DNA of 64,000 nt from Gigantopelta aegis (taxonomy: Eukaryota > Mollusca > Gastropoda > Neomphalida > Peltospiridae): positions 45,457,928 through 45,521,927 of the forward strand of contig NC_054713.1 of assembly GCF_016097555.1 (NCBI RefSeq). Reading direction: 5' to 3'. The notes under the pieces are model-generated. The model was not told the DNA's origin. It ran no database searches and was given only the letters and a program-made list of their open reading frames with translations. Positions 58,475-64,000 of the stretch are shown piece by piece. The first letter of the stretch is position 1. Every line of letters begins with the position of its first letter. The position numbers were made by a program, and so were the translations under genes.

Positions 58475-61340
58475 CTGAAACAAACACACAACAAATCATT
58501 AAAGAACGTGAAAGTGACCAAAACATTTTCTCAGCCTTTTGTTACTTTTATACTCTCATTAACCGTTTTAGCCATTTAGCCTATAGACTATTTTCAGGGG
58601 TGGGAATTCTCCTCGGATCAGCTGTTTTCCTCTCATAGAACATTGCGTTTCCTCGCAATTTAATCGTCCTTTCCACCAAAATGTGTCAGATGGCACAGAT
58701 TTTAACCTAGGATTTCAAGAATTTCCAGGACCCCTCTAGATTTCCTCTTTTTTTACAGTTCACCAATTCCCAGGACCCCTCTAGATTTCCTCTTTTTTAC
58801 AGTTCACCAATTCCCAGGACCCCTCTAGATTTCCTCTTTTTTACAGTTCACCAATTCCCAGGACCCCTCTAGATTTCCTCTTTTTTTACAGTTCACCAAT
58901 TCCCAGGACCCCTCTAGATTTCCTCTTTTTTACAGTTCACCAATTCCCAGGACCCCTCTAGATTTCCTCTTTTTTACAGTTCACCAATTCCCAGGACCCC
59001 TCTAGATTTCCCCTTTTTTACAGTTCACCAATTCCCAGGACCCCTCTAGATTTCCTCTTTTTTACAGTTCATCAATTCCCAGGACCCCTCTAGATTTCCT
59101 CTTTTTTACAGTTCACCAATTCCCAGGACCCCTCTAGATTTCCTCTTTTTTACAGTTCACCAATTCCCAGGACCCCTCTAGATTTCCTCTTTTTTTACAG
59201 TTCACCAATTCCCAGGACCCCTCTAGATTTCCCCTTTTTTACAGTTCACCAATTCCCAGGACCCCTCTAGATTTCCTCTTTTTTACAGTTCATCAATTCC
59301 CAGGACCCCTCTAGATTTCCTCTTTTTTACAGTTCACCAATTCCCAGGACCCCTCTAGATTTCCTCTTTTTTACAGTTCACCAATTCCCACCCCTGTATT
59401 TTATTTCATTACAAGCCATGTAAAATTAAAATTAGATCATGATTGAGAAAACTATTCAGTAGATACAAGATTCTGTTGGCCGACATGTGATAGAAATTAG
59501 GTCATGATTGAGAAAACTATTCAGTAGATATAAGATTCTGTTGGCCGACATGTGATAGAAATTAGGTCATGATTGAGAAAACTATTCAGTAGATACAAGA
59601 TTCTGTTGGCCGACATGTGATAGTGTGACGCCTGCTGTATCAGGTAATCATCGAACGGTTAACTAAAATACATTTAACGGTGACACAGCATAAAACTACA
59701 ATTCCTTCTACACAGGTAAACATTTCGGCCCATATTTTCAAAGCTATATTAGCGCTATGATATCGTAAAAAAATTGTAGGCTGTAACATCACTATGGCAT
59801 GTGTTGTAGTGATGTCATTGCTTACGATGGTTTTATATTATAGCGCTAAGATAGCTTTGAAAATCTGTAGCATGTATCTGAATTTGTTTTTGATATTTAC
59901 CATTTTCAACAGGCGTGTTGACATAATATGTCTGAATACAGATGATTATTTCGATTGCCTCATATAAAAAATAAAACTGACAGCATGCCAACTGGATGCG
60001 AGAAATTGACAGAATAGAACTCTCGACAAAATGTCATACAGTCTGAGGAAGTTATTACCTCATTACAGAATAGAACTCTCGACAAAATGTCATGCAATCT
60101 GAGGACGTTAATACCTCATTACAGAATAGAACTCTCGACAAAATGTCATGCAATCTGAGGACGTTAATACCTCATTACAGAATAGAACTCTCGACAAAAT
60201 GTCATGCAATCTGAGGACGTTAATACCTCATTACAGAATAGAACTCTTGACAAAATGTCATGCAATCTGAGGACGTTAATACCTCATTACAGAATAGAAC
60301 TCTCGACAAAATGTCATGCAATCTGAGGACGTTATTACCTCATTACAGAATAGAACTCTCGACAAAATGTCATGCAATCTGAGGACGTTAATACCTCATT
60401 ACAGAATAGAACTCTCGACAAAATGTCATGCAATCTGAGGACGTTATTACCTCATTACAGAATAGAACTCTCGACAAAATGTCATGCTATCTGAGGACGT
60501 TAATACCTCATTACAGAATAGAACTCTCGACAAAATGTCATGCAATCTGAGGACGTTAATACCTCATTACAGAATAGAACTCTCGACAAAATGTCATGCA
60601 ATCTGAGGACGTTATTACCTCATTACAGAATAGAACTCTCGACAAAATGACATGCAATCTGAGGAAGTTAATACCTCATTACGAAATTCCCTGAGGTTAA
60701 CAAGTGCCACATCAATGCACTGCGAGTATTGAAGAAGCTAAAACATTAACAGTACTAGTCAGGAGCAAGCCATGTGTATTGTTTTTGAAGTTCATAGTGA
60801 TTTAAAACTGTCACTATCAGCTCATCTGGTTTCATTAAGTCTCACTGCAATGGTGATGTCATGCTACTTTCTTTCGAAATAACATAGTAACACTTGCTAG
60901 CCCATGTAGTGGCGACAGCGAGTTTCCTCTCCAAATCTGTGTGGTCCTTAACCATATGTCTGATGCCATATAACCGTAAATAAAATGTGATGAGTGCGTC
61001 GTTAAATAAAACATTTCTTTCTTTCTTTTTAGTAACACTTGCATCACATTTATATTTGTACATTATCTAAAAGCCACATAAGATTATAGGATATCTTTTT
61101 CATATCTGCATCCAGATCTCTGTGTATACGTGACTATAGCTTCACCCACTGTCGTTATTCACATCTTCAAAGAAGCTACCGTGCTGAGCAAATTAACCAA
61201 TAAGACTTGGGTAAAAGAGGAGTTCAAATGTTAAACAGAGTCTGTCTTACCTCTAAGATGTTTGACACGACCGCGAAGCCGACAGCTAACCCAAACAGAT
61301 ACAGACGGAATGTCATCGGCTTCTCATGAAGTGGTTTCAT
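58268..61340 (-). CDS. P5B-type ATPase (ATP13A-like), last two exons, partial
   Basis: The minus strand gives complement(join(58268-58474, 61251-61340)), both in phase 0. The translation is MKPLHEKPMTFRLYLFGLAV and on to SNILE, then VIIVESALLKPLYRACKRRQ and on to a stop after SERAVH. It has one hydrophobic segment (about LYLFGLAVGFAVV), a basic stretch (CKRRQK), then YKAIQKQLNTSDWPPV. The pattern of last membrane helix, basic patch, K/Y-x-x-I/L-x-K/E-x-L and WPP matches the C-terminus of P5B ATPases as I remember it (ATP13A2 ends with ELAEQPWPPLP). These are lysosomal or endosomal polyamine transporters. The catalytic core lies past the right edge, so the family call rests on the tail only. 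The gene is convergent with LRRC34. Confidence 0.6.
58710..59392. repeat. 44-bp minisatellite, about 15 copies
   Basis: CAATTCCCAGGACCCCTCTA, GATTTCCTCTTTTTTACAGT, TCAC. Lies in the last intron of the minus-strand gene. Confidence 0.95.
59428..59624. repeat. ~66-bp repeat, three copies
   Basis: GGTCATGATTGAGAAAACTA, TTCAGTAGATACAAGATTCT, GTTGGCCGACATGTGATAG. Confidence 0.92.
59726..59868. mobile_element. Palindromic MITE (TTACGAT family)
   Basis: CCCATATTTTCAAAGCTATA, TTAGCGCTATGATATCGTAA on the left; TTACGATGGTTTTATATTAT, AGCGCTAAGATAGCTTTGAA on the right. Lies in the intron of the minus-strand gene. Confidence 0.75.
60005..60682. repeat. 56-bp minisatellite, about 12 copies
   Basis: ACAGAATAGAACTCTCGACA, AAATGTCATGCAATCTGAGG, ACGTTAATACCTCATT. 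Copies nearly identical. Confidence 0.95.
60896..61028 (+). mobile_element. SINE 3' fragment
   Basis: CCATGTAGTGGCGACAGCGA, ATATAACCGTAAATAAAATG, GTTAAATAAAACATTTCTTT. Confidence 0.8.
61251..61340 (-). CDS. P5B ATPase-like penultimate exon
   Basis: This is a 30-codon exon with a strong acceptor (T9, then CTGATTGTAG) and donor GTAAGA on the minus strand. It encodes the loop and last transmembrane helix. The first codon is ATG, but the acceptor directly before it shows this is an internal exon. The next exon upstream is beyond the window; at least 2.5 kb of 29-bp repeat follows in the intron. Confidence 0.65.
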
Positions 61341-61430
61341 CTACAATCAGAAAAAAAAATTCAAAACAATTCTGGTTAAACATAAAACATCGTGTTTACA
61401 TTAAAAGTGTTTTAAAATGGATTGTTTCAA

Positions 61431-64000
61431 ACAGTGACATTAGAGCCTGTATTATGATAACGGTGACATTAGAGCCTGTATTATGATAACGGTGACATTA
61501 GAGCCTGTATTATGATAACGGTGACATTAGAGCCTGTATTATGATAACGGTGACATTAGAGCCTGTATTATGATAACAGTGATATTAGCCCCTGTATTAT
61601 GATAACGGTGACATTAGAGCCTGTATTATGATAACGGTGACATTAGAGCCTGTATTATGATAACGGTGACATTAGCCCCTGTATTATGATAACGGTGACA
61701 TTAGCCCCTGTATTATGATAACGGTGACATTAGAGCCTGTATTATGATAACAGTGATATAGACCCTGTATTATGATAACGGTGATATTAGCCCCTGTATT
61801 ATGATAACGGTGACATTAGCTCCTGTATTATGATAACGGTGACATTAGCCCCTGTATTATGATAACGGTGACATTAGAGCCTGTATTATGATAACGGTGA
61901 CATTAGAGCCTGTATTATGATAACGGTGATATTAGCCCCTGTATTATGATAACGGTGACATTAGCCCCTGTATTATGATAACGGTGACATTAGAGCCTGT
62001 ATTATGATAACAGTGATATTAGCCCCTGTATTATGATAACGGTGACATTAGCCCCTGTATTATGATAACGGTGACATTAGAGCCAGTATTATGATAACGG
62101 TGACATTAGAGCCTGTATTATGATAACGGTGACATTAGAGCCTGTATTATGATAACGGTGATATTAGCCCCTGTATTATGATAACAGTGATATTAGCCCC
62201 TGTATTATGATAACGGTGATTATTAGCCCCTGTATTATGATAACAGTGATATTAGCCCCTGTATTATGATAACGGTGACATTAGAGCCTGTATTATGATA
62301 ACAGTGATTATTAGCCCCTGTATTATGATAACAGTGATTATTAGCCCCTGTATTATGATAACGGTGACATTAGAGCCTGTATTATGATAACGGTGATATT
62401 AGAGCCTGTATTATGATAACAGTGATTATTAGCCCCTGTATTATGATAACGGTGACATTAGAGCCTGTATTATGATAACGGTGACATTAGAGCCTGTATT
62501 ATGATAACAGTGATTATTAGCCCCTGTATTATGATAACGGTGACATTAGAGCCTGTATTATGATAACGGTGACATTAGAGCCTGTATTATGATAACAGTG
62601 ATTATTAGCCCCTGTATTATGATAACAGTGATATTAGCCCCTGTATTATGATAACGGTGACATTAGAGCCTGTATTATGATAACGGTGACATTAGAGCCT
62701 GTATTATGATAACGGTGATTATTAGCCCCTGTATTATGATAACAGTGATATTAGCCCCTGTATTATGATAACGGTGACATTAGAGCCTGTATTATGATAA
62801 CAGTGATATTAGCCCCTGTATTATGATAACAGTGATATTAGCCCCTGTATTATGATAACAGTGATATTAGCCCCTGTATTATGATAACAGTGATTATTAG
62901 CCCCTGTATTATGATAACAGTGATATTAGCCCCTGTATTATGATAACGGTGACATTAGAGCCTGTATTATGATAACGGTGACATTAGAGCCTGTATTATG
63001 ATAACGGTGATTATTAGCCCCTGTATTATGATAACGGTGACATTAGCCCCTGTATTATGATAACGGTGATTATTAGCCCCTGTATTATGATAACGGTGAC
63101 ATTAGAGCCTGTATTATGATAACAGTGATATTAGCCCCTGTATTATGATAACGGTGATATTAGAGCCTGTATTATGATAACGGTGACATTAGAGCCTGTA
63201 TTATGATAACAGTGATATTAGCCCCTGTATTATGATAACGGTGACATTAGAGCCTGTATTATGATAACGGTGACATTAGAGCCTGTATTATGATAACGGT
63301 GATTATTAGCCCCTGTATTATGATAACGGTGACATTAGAGCCTGTATTATGATAACAGTGATTATTAGCCCCTGTATTATGATAACGGTGACATTAGAGC
63401 CTGTATTATGATAACGGTGATTATTAGCCCCTGTATTATGATAACAGTGATTATTAGCCCCTGTATTATGATAACAGTGATATTAGCCCCTGTATTATGA
63501 TAACGGTGACATTAGAGCCTGTATTATGATAACGGTGATATTAGAGCCTGTATTATGATAACGGTGATTATTAGCCCCTGTATTATGATAACGGTGACAT
63601 TAGCCCCTGTATTATGATAACGGTGATTATTAGCCCCTGTATTATGATAACGGTGACATTAGAGCCTGTATTATGATAACGGTGATTATTAGCCCCTGTA
63701 TTATGATAACGGTGATTATTAGCCCCTGTATTATGATAACGGTGACATTAGAGCCTGTATTATGATAACGGTGACATTAGAGCCTGTATTATGATAACAG
63801 TGATATTAGCCCCTGTATTATGATAACGGTGACATTAGAGCCTGTATTATGATAACGGTGACATTAGAGCCTGTATTATGATAACGGTGATTATTAGCCC
63901 CTGTATTATGATAACGGTGACATTAGAGCCTGTATTATGATAACGGTGATATTAGAGCCTGTATTATGATAACAGTGATATTAGCCCCTGTATTATGATA
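61431..64000. repeat. 29-31-bp minisatellite, about 87 copies, runs off the right edge
   Basis: Two interspersed unit types: GGTGACATTAGAGCCTGTAT plus TATGATAAC, and CAGTGATATTAGCCCCTGTA or GTGATTATTAGCCCCTGTAT. It lies about 90 bp upstream (in the gene's sense) of the penultimate P5B ATPase-like exon. Confidence 0.97.

Noticed and set aside
58710-59392. TTTCCTCTTTTTTACAG repeated like splice acceptors
   Set aside because: These read on the plus strand, while the gene here is on the minus strand, and no exon follows.
61431-64000. CRISPR-like look of 29-34-bp repeats here and at 40570-44470
   Set aside because: Units are directly adjacent with no unique spacers, and the genome is animal.

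Overview
The window is animal nuclear DNA, most likely from a mollusc and perhaps a gastropod. It carries small exons with GT-AG introns, several copies of one tRNA-derived SINE family of a type I associate with molluscs, AT-rich unique sequence, and an extreme load of minisatellites. I see no bacterial, viral or CRISPR content. The species call rests on recalled repeat families and is uncertain.

Two host genes can be supported. The first is a complete plus-strand gene from about 3.0 to 37.75 kb. Ten coding exons (3043-3090, 5907-6034, 22156-22345, 24212-24295, 24850-24978, 25305-25436, 26878-26996, 30025-30177, 32583-32709, 36285-36497) join with matching phases into a 440-residue protein. 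Its ribonuclease-inhibitor-type leucine-rich repeats and conserved C-terminal domain identify it as LRRC34. The second is the 3' end of a convergent minus-strand gene. Exons 61340-61251 and 58474-58268 encode a last membrane segment and a tail with a WPP motif, as in P5B-type ATPases (ATP13A family). The rest of that gene lies beyond the right edge.

Layout: 1-787 is a minisatellite and 789-3042 is upstream DNA with SINE and microsatellite pieces. In the LRRC34 gene, intron 1 holds a nested DNA transposon. Intron 2 (16 kb) holds a 4.5-kb array of a 37-bp unit, a Harbinger-like element containing a hAT-like element, two more terminal-inverted-repeat elements and a 2.9-kb array of an 80-bp unit. 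Introns 3 to 9 are largely tandem repeats. From 37.75 to 57.7 kb the intergenic DNA consists of SINEs, palindromic MITEs and arrays of 34, 38, 47-52, 50 and 40 bp. From 58.5 kb to the end the introns of the minus-strand gene are again arrays (44, 66, 56 and 29 bp).

The most striking signal is that tandem duplication repeatedly spans exon edges of LRRC34. The acceptors of exons 3 and 8, the donors of exons 4 and 8 and the stop codon/3' UTR junction are all copied in tandem. This creates decoy splice sites and two possible 21-nt, frame-preserving micro-exons upstream of exon 8. Several arrays also carry higher-order duplications, inverted units or dense palindromes. The long open frames inside arrays are by-products of unit length and not genes.
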